From: Bacteroidota bacterium
Lineage (GTDB): Bacteria; Bacteroidota; Bacteroidia; Bacteroidales; Prolixibacteraceae
Assembly: GCA_030698405.1 (NCBI GenBank)
Contig: JAUYMU010000061.1
Span: 1 to 64,000, forward strand
Length of the DNA stretch: 64,000 nucleotides
Direction of reading: 5' to 3'
The notes under the pieces are model-generated. The model made no database searches, was not told where the DNA came from, and saw only the letters and a program-made list of their open reading frames with translations. How positions within the stretch are numbered: position 1 is the first letter of the stretch; every line of letters begins with the position of its first letter. The translations under genes and the position numbers were made by a program. Shown in pieces: positions 1 to 6,342 of this stretch.

Positions 1-555
1 GCACAATCGCGCAATAAAAAGCTTGTTTAAATCAGCCAGTGTAGTTATCTCCTGAAGACTTTCAATTGGAAGTACCAATGCTATTTTTCCGGTTTTATTC
101 AGTAATCCAATTGCTCCTGAAATTAAATCACCAAGCGGCAACGAATCGGAATGCCGCGCCGTCGACCGATTTTCGAGTGGCGCTTTGTGCCCGTTGGTGA
201 AATACGGCGGATTACTTACAATCAGATCGTATTTTAAATCTGCCTTTCCTGAAAATTCCTGAAACGAACACAATTCAATCTGAATCCGCTCATTCCAAGG
301 CGATTGCTGAATATTGAAAACAGCTTCCTGAAAAGCTTCCGGTTCGATTTCCAAAGCATCAATTTGCGCATCGGGATTTCGCTGTGCCATCATCAGGGCA
401 ATCAGTCCGGTACCGGTACCAATATCCAATATCCGTTTTGCGCCCGAAATATCTGCCCAGGAACCAAGCAAAACACCATCGACACCCACTTTCATTGCCG
501 ATCGCTCCTGAACAATACGGAATTGTTTAAACTGAAAATAATTGTTTCGAGGCAT
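1..555 (-). CDS. trmN6: tRNA1(Val) (adenine(37)-N6)-methyltransferase, 3' end outside window
   Basis: The frame is open from an ATG at 555 to the window edge (185 codons), so the C-terminus is missing. The product begins MPRNNYFQFKQF and carries the SAM-binding motif DIGTGTGLIALMMAQ (about residues 40-54) and the N6-adenine catalytic motif NPPYF (about residue 113). These are the hallmarks of the YfiC/TrmN6 family, which methylates A37 of tRNA-Val. The family is usually about 235-250 aa, so roughly 50-60 residues lie outside. It is followed upstream, on the same strand, by an aldo/keto reductase gene. The NPPY motif is shared with other N6-adenine methyltransferases, but the N-terminal phenylalanine-rich start (FQFKQFRIVQE) fits TrmN6. 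Confidence 0.87.
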   Translation of the reverse strand, partial: MPRNNYFQFKQFRIVQERSAMKVGVDGVLLGSWADISGAKRILDIGTGTGLIALMMAQRNPDAQIDALEIEPEAFQEAVFNIQQSPWNERIQIELCSFQEFSGKADLKYDLIVSNPPYFTNGHKAPLENRSTARHSDSLPLGDLISGAIGLLNKTGKIALVLPIESLQEITTLADLNKLFIARLC

Positions 556-569
556 AATTGTTATTACAA

Positions 570-602
570 AGTGAGCGGGTGACTTTGAGTCACCCGCTCA
601 CT
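570..602. repeat. Perfect hairpin, TTG-loop family, copy 1
   Basis: Two 15-base arms (570-584 and 588-602) are perfectly complementary around a TTG loop. The inner core GGGTGACTTTGAGTCACCC also occurs at 4118-4150, where the outer stem has different but still paired bases. It lies just upstream of the methyltransferase start; there is no long T run, so it is not a clear intrinsic terminator. Confidence 0.8.
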
Positions 603-665
603 AAAAAGTCATGCAAAAATAGCAGAAATTGTTCAGTTCCGAATTGCCTGAAATATTTTAAGTAT

Positions 666-1589
666 TTATCCCCGGTTCAATTCGCCAAGCGCTTTCTCAA
701 CACGTTCATGGTAATTGTCAATTTGTGCAGTATTTTCAAACCCGACGATCATCATGTTTACGGTTCCCAAACCCATAACAAAGCGTAAAGTGTTGTCTAT
801 TTTTTCGCTGTCGTTACTATATTTGCCATCGCCAATTAATTTCATCCCAATCACACCTTTTCCCGAATCGTGCAATTGTTTGATCACTTTAACAACTTCT
901 TCCGGCTCCGGCTTGTCCATGGCAATTCCATACGGATTGATCCGCACATGAATGACATCTACCCACGGACTTTTAACTGCAGCTTTCATTGCTTCCAGCG
1001 AATGAACCGAAACGCCATGCGCCTTGACAATTCCCTTCGATTTCAAATTTTCCAGAATATCCATCTGACGCTTTTGGGAATCAGTCCAATCGGCATCCAC
1101 CATGCAATGTATCTGAACCAAGTCGATGTAATCTGTTTTCATTTCTTTCCTGAAACGATCGACAACAATATTCGCATCAGGTCTGTCGGCATCAGGAATA
1201 CCGCCGCTCCGAACCCAAATTTTCGAAGTGATGGTGAGTTCTTCACGGTTCATGTGTGGCAATACCTCCGCCATCATCCAGTGCGTTCCGTAAGTGTCGG
1301 CACAATCGAAATTGCGAAATCCTTTATCGTACGCGTACCTCAACAATCCCAGACTTTTATCCTTTTCCTGTTTGGTGAGAAACGAAGAGCGGTTGGAGGC
1401 ATGCACTCCCGTTCCGATGCCCAGCAAAGTCGTTTCAATTCCTGAATTTCCAAGTTTTACCTTTTGCAGCGGATTTAATGAGTTGCTCTGAACTAAACTT
1501 GCATAAAGTGGATTCGAAAATAAAAAATGTGCTGTTCCTAGCGAAAGGGCTGTAAGAAATTTTCTGCGGTTTAAATTCAAGTTTTCCAT
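666..1589 (-). CDS. Aldo/keto reductase with Tat-type signal
   Basis: This 307-residue protein begins with a twin-arginine signal (NRRKFLTALSLG) and a hydrophobic stretch, so it is probably exported by the Tat pathway. The body has the aldo/keto reductase pattern: GFRNFDCADTYG (catalytic Asp and Tyr), SKIWVRSG (Lys) and the VQIH segment (His) in a TIM-barrel order. The family uses NAD(P)H to reduce carbonyls; the substrate cannot be read. Tat-exported members are common among Bacteroidota sugar-modifying enzymes. It precedes the TrmN6 gene by about 110 bases that contain a perfect hairpin. Confidence 0.88.
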   Translation of the reverse strand: MENLNLNRRKFLTALSLGTAHFLFSNPLYASLVQSNSLNPLQKVKLGNSGIETTLLGIGTGVHASNRSSFLTKQEKDKSLGLLRYAYDKGFRNFDCADTYGTHWMMAEVLPHMNREELTITSKIWVRSGGIPDADRPDANIVVDRFRKEMKTDYIDLVQIHCMVDADWTDSQKRQMDILENLKSKGIVKAHGVSVHSLEAMKAAVKSPWVDVIHVRINPYGIAMDKPEPEEVVKVIKQLHDSGKGVIGMKLIGDGKYSNDSEKIDNTLRFVMGLGTVNMMIVGFENTAQIDNYHERVEKALGELNRG

Positions 1590-1765
1590 GATAGCTAATT
1601 TATATCCAATAAATTAGTAAAACTTCTGAAAATCGTTTTTGTTCAAAAAGGGGAAGGGAGGGTTGGGCGGTTGAAGGGTGAGTTAAAAACGTGTAACAAT
1701 GAACCTCTCGTTGCAAACGAGCGGCAGTGCAGGATGCAAGCTGTTTGAGTAGCTTTTTCATGGTT

Positions 1766-2371
1766 TTAATGAGAAAAAGTTACTTCAAATTCTTCAAGAT
1801 ATTTCGTTAATTCTTCACAAAATAAGTTTAGTTTACTTCCATCACTATTTAAAACTGAAATATAGTTATATTGTTTAGTATCAGGGTTGTAATACATTCC
1901 TCTCTTTTCAAACATCTCTTTTTTCAATTTCTTTATTGAATCAGCGGAAATGACCTCTGTTCTATATTTATCGAAAAGCGGAAGTATGTTATTTAATTTC
2001 ATATTTGCATCTAATACTGGTAAGATCTCACCAGTATATGGATAAAAAAATACTTTGTTTTTAATATCCCATGATTTAACAAGATATACTCGGAAGGAAT
2101 GTACTCTCTGTTGAGGATCACTGTTTTTAGTTTCAAAAGAGATTTTTAGCCCTTTCTCGTGATAAAAAATTACAGGACCGAAACGACTATCAGGAATTAA
2201 TTGACTTTGATTTTCTACTGCACTTGGACGCCCTAGCATATCAGTCAATTTTTCAATGGTTAATTCGCTTAATATTGAATCATTTAACGTCAGTTTATAA
2301 AGATCAAGTTTCGATTGCCCACTTAAATTAACTGCAACAAAAAGCATAAGGATGAAAATAATTGTTTTCAT
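1766..2371 (-). CDS. Putative secreted protein of unknown function
   Basis: The 201-residue product starts with a typical Sec signal peptide (MKTIIFILMLFVAVNLSGQS, cleavage likely after Gly-Gln) and has no further membrane segment. The mature part is mixed alpha/beta with many charged residues and no motif I recognise. It stands alone, with 176 bases before the aldo/keto reductase gene, and it opens the accessory patch at 1.7-4.3 kb. Function unknown. Confidence 0.65.
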   Translation of the reverse strand: MKTIIFILMLFVAVNLSGQSKLDLYKLTLNDSILSELTIEKLTDMLGRPSAVENQSQLIPDSRFGPVIFYHEKGLKISFETKNSDPQQRVHSFRVYLVKSWDIKNKVFFYPYTGEILPVLDANMKLNNILPLFDKYRTEVISADSIKKLKKEMFEKRGMYYNPDTKQYNYISVLNSDGSKLNLFCEELTKYLEEFEVTFSH

Positions 2372-2407
2372 AATAGTGATGTTTTTAAAGGTTACTATAA
2401 ATTTAAG

Positions 2408-2596
2408 CTAAATATTTGATTTTCTTTTCGGTGGAATTAATGTTTGTTGAACCCGAAACAAGCTCCAAGTTTTGCCGTCAAGTGTCAAAATACCTTCTAA
2501 GTTAAGTTGATCGACAATTTGTTGATAGCTCATTTTTTTACGTTTTGAATTAGAATTGAACCCGTTTTCAGTGTAGAATTTTTCTGCCAATTCCAA
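2408..2596 (-). CDS. Short protein or gene remnant, recombinase-like helix segment
   Basis: The frame codes for about 62 residues and only has a TTG start at 2596. The same frame continues upstream without ATG to a stop near 2628, so a real start is missing. The middle, YQQIVDQLNLEGILTLDGKTW, resembles the 'LNxxGxxTxxGKxW' segment found in the Recombinase domain of large serine recombinases and similar DNA-binding helices. The missing start and short length suggest a fragment of a larger gene. This is inference from a short motif; it could also be a small stand-alone DNA-binding protein. Confidence 0.4.
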   Translation of the reverse strand: MELAEKFYTENGFNSNSKRKKMSYQQIVDQLNLEGILTLDGKTWSLFRVQQTLIPPKRKSNI

Positions 2597-2853
2597 TAAA
2601 CATCCCGGAGTGGCATTTAAGATTTAAACTACTTGCAAACCAATTATTTGCGGATTAATAGAGAAACTCCTCCAAAAACTGCCAACGACTTTACACGAAT
2701 CGCATCTGCCCCTCTTTTGCAAGGAGGGGTAAGCGGTACCGAGTTTGCAACTCACCAAACGCTCTATTAGAATACGATTTACACATTTACCAAACCTTTT
2801 TCTCCGGCACCGGCATCGCATATATCCGAAAAAGTCAGAAAAAGCCGAGTAAA
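2597..2853. other. Intergenic stretch with a G/C-rich hairpin, no gene seen
   Basis: No convincing coding frame is present. A small C-rich/G-rich dyad (CCCCTCTTTTGCAAGGAGGGG, about 2708-2729) resembles the intergenic repeats at 21951-22103. Confidence 0.4.
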
Positions 2854-3528
2854 TTATTCCAATTTACATGTGTGTTCAAAAATGCAAATTCCGTTTTCAT
2901 CGGCACATTTCTGAATACGATCATGATCAGATCTTTTACCTCTTGCATTCAGCAATATAAAAAAACAATTACATTCTTGGTTTAAATCATGAACTAATTT
3001 GAGTTTGCCAATATCCTTCTTTGTATCGTCAAATTTGCTTTGAATTTTAACCTCAATGGCAGTATGAAAAAACTCAACTGGAATTGAAGAGAATCTTGCC
3101 TCAATGGAACCTTTTGAACATTTATCTTGAAGCTTCATTGCAGATGAGATCCAAGTTTGTCCGTCTTTATTTGAGAGTATAATAACATCAATTACGGGAA
3201 GTTTTTTCAGCTCTATTCTATTTGCATCTTCATTATATGCAGGTTTTATTTCGCAGTGAACATTCAATCCCTTACTGTTGCAAAAACCTTTAAGTCGACA
3301 ATAAATTTCAGCAACAATATCTCGCTCAGTCATTGGAGCATTTTCATTGATTAAATCGTATTGACAAAAAGAAATATAATCTGATTTAATCTCAGCCAGA
3401 ATTGATTTAACTAGCTCGAAATCACTATTCATATCATTCAATGTTAATTTGACTTTCCATGAGACTATATTGAATTGTTCTATGGCTAAATTCTCTTTAG
3501 GGTCGACAACTCCAAATAACAAAATCAA
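2854..3528 (-). CDS. Unknown protein, possible PD-(D/E)XK nuclease fold
   Basis: The frame codes for up to 224 residues from a TTG at 3528; an ATG at 3432 (codon 33) is an alternative, but residues before it look coding. A helix with Glu (TERDIVAEIYCRLK, 67-80), then PVIDVIILS with D114, then TAIEVKIQ with E159 and K161 gives the order E...D...ExK typical of PD-(D/E)XK nuclease-like folds. No known family was recognised. The gene lies 28 bases downstream of another unknown gene on the same strand, in an accessory patch with an ORF6N remnant and a hipBA module. A role in defence or DNA processing is only inferred. Confidence 0.5.
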   Translation of the reverse strand: MILLFGVVDPKENLAIEQFNIVSWKVKLTLNDMNSDFELVKSILAEIKSDYISFCQYDLINENAPMTERDIVAEIYCRLKGFCNSKGLNVHCEIKPAYNEDANRIELKKLPVIDVIILSNKDGQTWISSAMKLQDKCSKGSIEARFSSIPVEFFHTAIEVKIQSKFDDTKKDIGKLKLVHDLNQECNCFFILLNARGKRSDHDRIQKCADENGICIFEHTCKLE

Positions 3529-3556
3529 CAGTTTGGTTACGCTATCTTATTTACTA

Positions 3557-3871
3557 TCAAATAATTTTTCGACCCCACCTATCGTAAGAATTATAATTGT
3601 CCAATAATTTAGTTTTAATGATTTTTTTGTTCTCGCCTTCGCCCAAAAGTATCGCAAACCCCCACCTGACAGCTACAAACGCAGGATATCTACTTTGCTT
3701 TTCTGGTTTGTGTTTAAGTACTTCATCAGCATTTCTATTCAATAATTGCATTAACTGATTTCTTCTGTAATCAGTTAAACCACAAGCTTGTTTTTTCCAG
3801 TCATTTTTCTTCTTGCCAAATGGATTATTGACCTCGTCAATAATTCCGATTTCATCAATGTTCGGCTTCAT
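3557..3871 (-). CDS. Unknown small protein
   Basis: An ATG at 3871 gives 104 residues (a TTG at 3895 would add eight). The protein is basic and soluble. It has a lysine-rich segment (NPFGKKKNDWKKQACGLTDY) and later VAVRWGFAILLGEGENK. No domain was recognised and there is no signal peptide or membrane helix. It precedes the possible PD-(D/E)XK gene by 28 bases and may be co-transcribed with it. Confidence 0.5.
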   Translation of the reverse strand: MKPNIDEIGIIDEVNNPFGKKKNDWKKQACGLTDYRRNQLMQLLNRNADEVLKHKPEKQSRYPAFVAVRWGFAILLGEGENKKIIKTKLLDNYNSYDRWGRKII

Positions 3872-3963
3872 GTGATTTGATTTTAGTTTTATCAAATTTA
3901 CACTATTCCCATTGTAGTAACAATTAATTATTCAACCTTTCCAGATTCTACAGCTATTATTCC

Positions 3964-4113
3964 TCCTAAAACCTATCTCTTTTTGTGGCTTGGGATTTTA
4001 CTGTTTCTCGATTAGTTCGTCCAGAAAATTAAATACCGCCAGGATGCTTGGAAGGTATCGCATTTTGCGATACCCAACTTGAGGTCACAAATTGCGACTT
4101 CAAGTTGTTATTA
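3964..4113 (-). pseudogene. Decayed ORF6N-domain gene fragment
   Basis: Two pieces of an ORF6N-domain protein can be read on the minus strand in different frames. Near 4075-4112 the reading is NNLKSQFVTSSW, matching NLRSQFATSSWGG of the intact ORF6N gene at 63463-63999. Near 3966-4046 the reading is ILAVFNFLDELIEKQ, stop, NPKPQKEIGFR, matching that gene's C-terminal LVFNYLDELITKR and KPIGYKNR. The segment between is deleted and a TAA interrupts the C-terminal part. ORF6N domains are DNA-associated phage/mobile-element domains, so this is probably a relic of a mobile gene. Confidence 0.7.
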
Positions 4114-4117
4114 TGAT

Positions 4118-4150
4118 ATTGACGGGGTGACTTTGAGTCACCCCGTCAAT
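4118..4150. repeat. Perfect hairpin, TTG-loop family, copy 2
   Basis: Arms at 4118-4132 and 4136-4150 pair perfectly over 15 bases around TTG. The core is identical to that of the hairpin at 570-602 while the outer stem (ATTGACG/CGTCAAT against AGTGAGC/GCTCACT) has changed on both sides in a compensating way. It sits at the edge of the ORF6N remnant. Confidence 0.8.
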
Positions 4151-4197
4151 AAAATGCAACATCTCCCATCAATAAATTGTAATATCCTTTGATTTTT

Positions 4198-4242
4198 TCC
4201 TCCCCAATTTCCCTATCCAAACTCCGGTACTGAATGGCTTCC
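4198..4242 (-). repeat. Partial duplicate of the comM 3' end
   Basis: This 45-base stretch matches the last 46 coding bases of comM (6346-6391) in the same orientation, with one single-base indel and a handful of substitutions. Read on the minus strand it gives EAIQYRSLDRE, identical to the residues near the ComM C-terminus. The two copies bracket a 2.1-kb segment that holds hipA, hipB and a REP-like repeat, as an insertion at the comM 3' end with end duplication would produce. Confidence 0.75.
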
Positions 4243-4256
4243 AAAAAAAACGATGG

Positions 4257-5543
4257 TTAAATGATCAATAATGTATCCCCAATCGCATCGCGCAACTTAG
4301 CCTCCACCTTTACCTGTTCGGCGAAATTGTGCCATTTGGCAACCGTTTCAGCGATTTGCTGGACGATGGCAGGCGCTTTTTTAACGTTCATCTGCCTGCC
4401 AACTTCGAGTAAATCGTCGCGCGTAATTCCCTTGCGTTTCCCGTTTATGCTTAACGCATGTTGGCTCACCCAATCGCTGCCCGGCCGGTAAGCGTGGCAA
4501 ACGTCATAAGCCGGAGCCAGTTTCCACTCGCCCGATTGGTTCATCAAAAAAGCAAAATTCTTGGTATGATCGTCGCAATTTTGGGCCATTACATTGAACA
4601 CCATCCGGCGAAACATTTGTTCAGCTTCAGGATAAGTCAGCCGCAACATTCGCATAGTTTGAAACAGTTGCTCATAGCTGTACGAATAGATGTCGTTAAA
4701 ATCGTAGTGCATCAAGCCACAAAACGTTTGCACATGCAACTTTTCGTTGCCAGTTGGGCGGTCGAACCGGCGGGTCATAAAATGTGCGCGACCGCTTTCT
4801 TCAATCAAACGGCATTCTGTCATCTCGATGCCGCAATCAACCGCCATCAGGTAGTAGGCCATCTCAACCCTCCCATAGCCCCAGGTTGCCCCAAACTGAC
4901 TGTCTTCAACCCCATCGAACTTCAGGAGCCATTGCGTAAAACCTTCAGGAGCATCGGTTTGTCCAGATCGCACTTCTCCGGTTTCGGCATTCCAGGCCAC
5001 AATTGCTTTTGCCCTCGCCCCTCCGGCAGAAGTACCTATTTTCAGAATATCAGAAAGCGCCTTCTGCTCATCGTGCGAAAGTTGCGCCTGAAACGATTGT
5101 CTTCCGGTCAGGATTTGCTGCGCCACATCAACCAAACTCCCAATTTCTACAACGGTAGCCTGATTGGCAGATTTTGGCACTACCGGCTCGAATTCCAGAG
5201 CGCCCATTCCGCGTTTACCCGTAAAACAGAGCATTTCAACCGGATTCATACTTCCTGAAAGCCTCCCGACACGGGCAAGCCAGGTATTAATCAATTCATT
5301 TCCGTAACGATCGGGCAAAACATCGGCCAGCAAACCGGGCAAACCTTTAAATGTTTTGCTTCCGGCAAGTTCCCGAAATGAAAATATATGATTTTGAGCT
5401 TCCGCAATTGGCATTTTCATTGGCGACACATCCAACCCATACTGAAAAAACATCGGATCAAATTCAAAATCAGCAAATCCCGATTCTGAGTGAATTGCGC
5501 CAATGCGTTTATTCCAGATAGTTATGAAAGCATTTTCAATCAT
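4257..5543 (-). CDS. hipA: HipA-family Ser/Thr kinase toxin
   Basis: HipA kinases phosphorylate cellular targets such as glutamyl-tRNA synthetase and cause growth arrest. The product (428 aa from the ATG at 5543) has the N-terminal HipA couple domain, the SAGGARAKAIVAW nucleotide-binding segment (about 172-184) and the catalytic NCDDHTKNFAFLM motif followed by LAPAYDV, the conserved HipA C-lobe signature. The ATG overlaps the stop of the upstream antitoxin gene as TGATG, which indicates translational coupling and is why this start is preferred over the TTG two codons earlier. Length is normal for the family. Confidence 0.93.
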   Translation of the reverse strand: MIENAFITIWNKRIGAIHSESGFADFEFDPMFFQYGLDVSPMKMPIAEAQNHIFSFRELAGSKTFKGLPGLLADVLPDRYGNELINTWLARVGRLSGSMNPVEMLCFTGKRGMGALEFEPVVPKSANQATVVEIGSLVDVAQQILTGRQSFQAQLSHDEQKALSDILKIGTSAGGARAKAIVAWNAETGEVRSGQTDAPEGFTQWLLKFDGVEDSQFGATWGYGRVEMAYYLMAVDCGIEMTECRLIEESGRAHFMTRRFDRPTGNEKLHVQTFCGLMHYDFNDIYSYSYEQLFQTMRMLRLTYPEAEQMFRRMVFNVMAQNCDDHTKNFAFLMNQSGEWKLAPAYDVCHAYRPGSDWVSQHALSINGKRKGITRDDLLEVGRQMNVKKAPAIVQQIAETVAKWHNFAEQVKVEAKLRDAIGDTLLII

Positions 5544-5899
5544 CACCAATCGGGTAAAGAATAGGGTTTGGGATCTTCAGTTTTTGGGGTTCGGGCTCGC
5601 CTGCGCTTTTTCATTTCCAGTTTTGCAAGATACATGGGGCTAATTTTTTCTTCAACCTGAAAAACGTTCAGAAACGAAATTTGGTTGAGTACCCTCAAAA
5701 TCTGAATCAGTGAAAGAAGAGTTCCTCCACGGCCGTTTTCAATTTGACTCAAGGTACTCCGGTTAACTCCGGCAGCATCTGCTACCTGTTGCTGGCTTTT
5801 ATTCTGCTGAAGGCGTGTTTGCTGAACAAATTGACCGATTTGCACCAGCACTGCACCATCGCTTAATTCATTCCATTTAATGTTTGTTTTTTCCATCAT
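5543..5899 (-). CDS. hipB: HipB-like XRE antitoxin/regulator
   Basis: The 118-residue product contains an XRE-type helix-turn-helix (VQQTRLQQNKSQQQVADAAG followed by VNRSTLSQIENGRGG, residues about 23-60), typical of HipB antitoxins that bind DNA and neutralise HipA. The C-terminal tail is basic (MKKRRRARTPKTEDPKPYSLPDW), ending in the hydrophobic-W tail commonly seen in HipB. It is the first gene of a two-gene operon with hipA. A promoter and a 14-base repeated element lie upstream. Confidence 0.9.
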   Translation of the reverse strand: MMEKTNIKWNELSDGAVLVQIGQFVQQTRLQQNKSQQQVADAAGVNRSTLSQIENGRGGTLLSLIQILRVLNQISFLNVFQVEEKISPMYLAKLEMKKRRRARTPKTEDPKPYSLPDW

Positions 5900-5918
5900 T
5901 GTATCGTCTTTTAATTGT

Positions 5919-5932
5919 TATTGATGGTTTTT
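5919..5932. promoter_or_regulatory. Repeated 14-mer, candidate HipB operator 1
   Basis: TATTGATGGTTTTT occurs here, between the putative promoter and the hipB start, and again at 6033-6046. Flanking of the promoter by two identical elements suits autoregulation by the HipB-like protein. Confidence 0.5.
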
Positions 5933-5937
5933 CTATA

Positions 5938-5966
5938 CAAATATAGTGTTTATTTTTGAAGTCAAA
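5938..5966 (-). promoter_or_regulatory. Putative hipBA promoter
   Basis: On the minus strand a TATATTTG (-7 type, plus positions 5938-5945) is preceded by TTTG (5963-5966) with 17 bases between. This is close to the Bacteroidota consensus TTTG-N19-21-TAnnTTTG and about 40 bases before the hipB ATG. Confidence 0.55.
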
Positions 5967-6032
5967 AAATAATTCAACTCATTTTTCAATTATTTGTTAG
6001 CTTATTCCATCATTAAGTGCCTTTTATTATAC

Positions 6033-6046
6033 TATTGATGGTTTTT
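6033..6046. promoter_or_regulatory. Repeated 14-mer, candidate HipB operator 2
   Basis: A second identical copy of TATTGATGGTTTTT lies 114 bases from the first, upstream of the promoter. A longer similarity (CTATTGATGG...) is not seen elsewhere nearby. Confidence 0.45.
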
Positions 6047-6156
6047 TCCAACTTAATTAAAGAATGCATTTAATAGACCAACTACATTCCGCCCGCAAGA
6101 TTGAAAATGCGTTAATCATCAATTTACTGCGGACGGCCTTTTTATGGTTGCATGCT

Positions 6157-6243
6157 ATTCGTCCCATGAATGGGACGGCAAAGGATATCGCAATTCTCAT
6201 CAATTGCGCCAATATCCTTTGCCGTTCGGCTTTAGCCAACGGA
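6157..6243. repeat. REP-like palindromic element, copy A
   Basis: A long imperfect inverted repeat pairs GGCAAAGGATAT (6177-6188) with ATATCCTTTGCC (6212-6223), flanked by small hairpins at 6161-6176 and 6222-6242 (the latter containing GGCTTTAGCC). The same sequence units occur at 21013-21150 and 57288-57372. The stretch 5900-6342 otherwise holds only the hipBA promoter region; frames here are translations of the repeat. Confidence 0.8.
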
Positions 6244-6342
6244 CATTGAAACAAAGAACGAAAAGGGCTTAAGCACTTTGAATCAATTTTACACTCGATC
6301 ACCCATTCCAATCTTCAAAACTCCAACCTTCAAGATTCTCCA

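Noticed and set aside
870-1445. 191-residue frame on the plus strand inside the aldo/keto reductase gene
   Set aside because: It is antisense to a well-supported gene; its residues follow the complement of the reductase codons.
2624-2821. 65-residue Arg/Cys-rich frame on the minus strand
   Set aside because: It runs through an intergenic hairpin repeat and its composition is unlike neighbouring proteins.
6064-6311. Short frames on both strands near the hipBA promoter
   Set aside because: They are translations of the REP-like repeat (copy A), lack ribosome-binding sites and have no similarity to each other or to known proteins.
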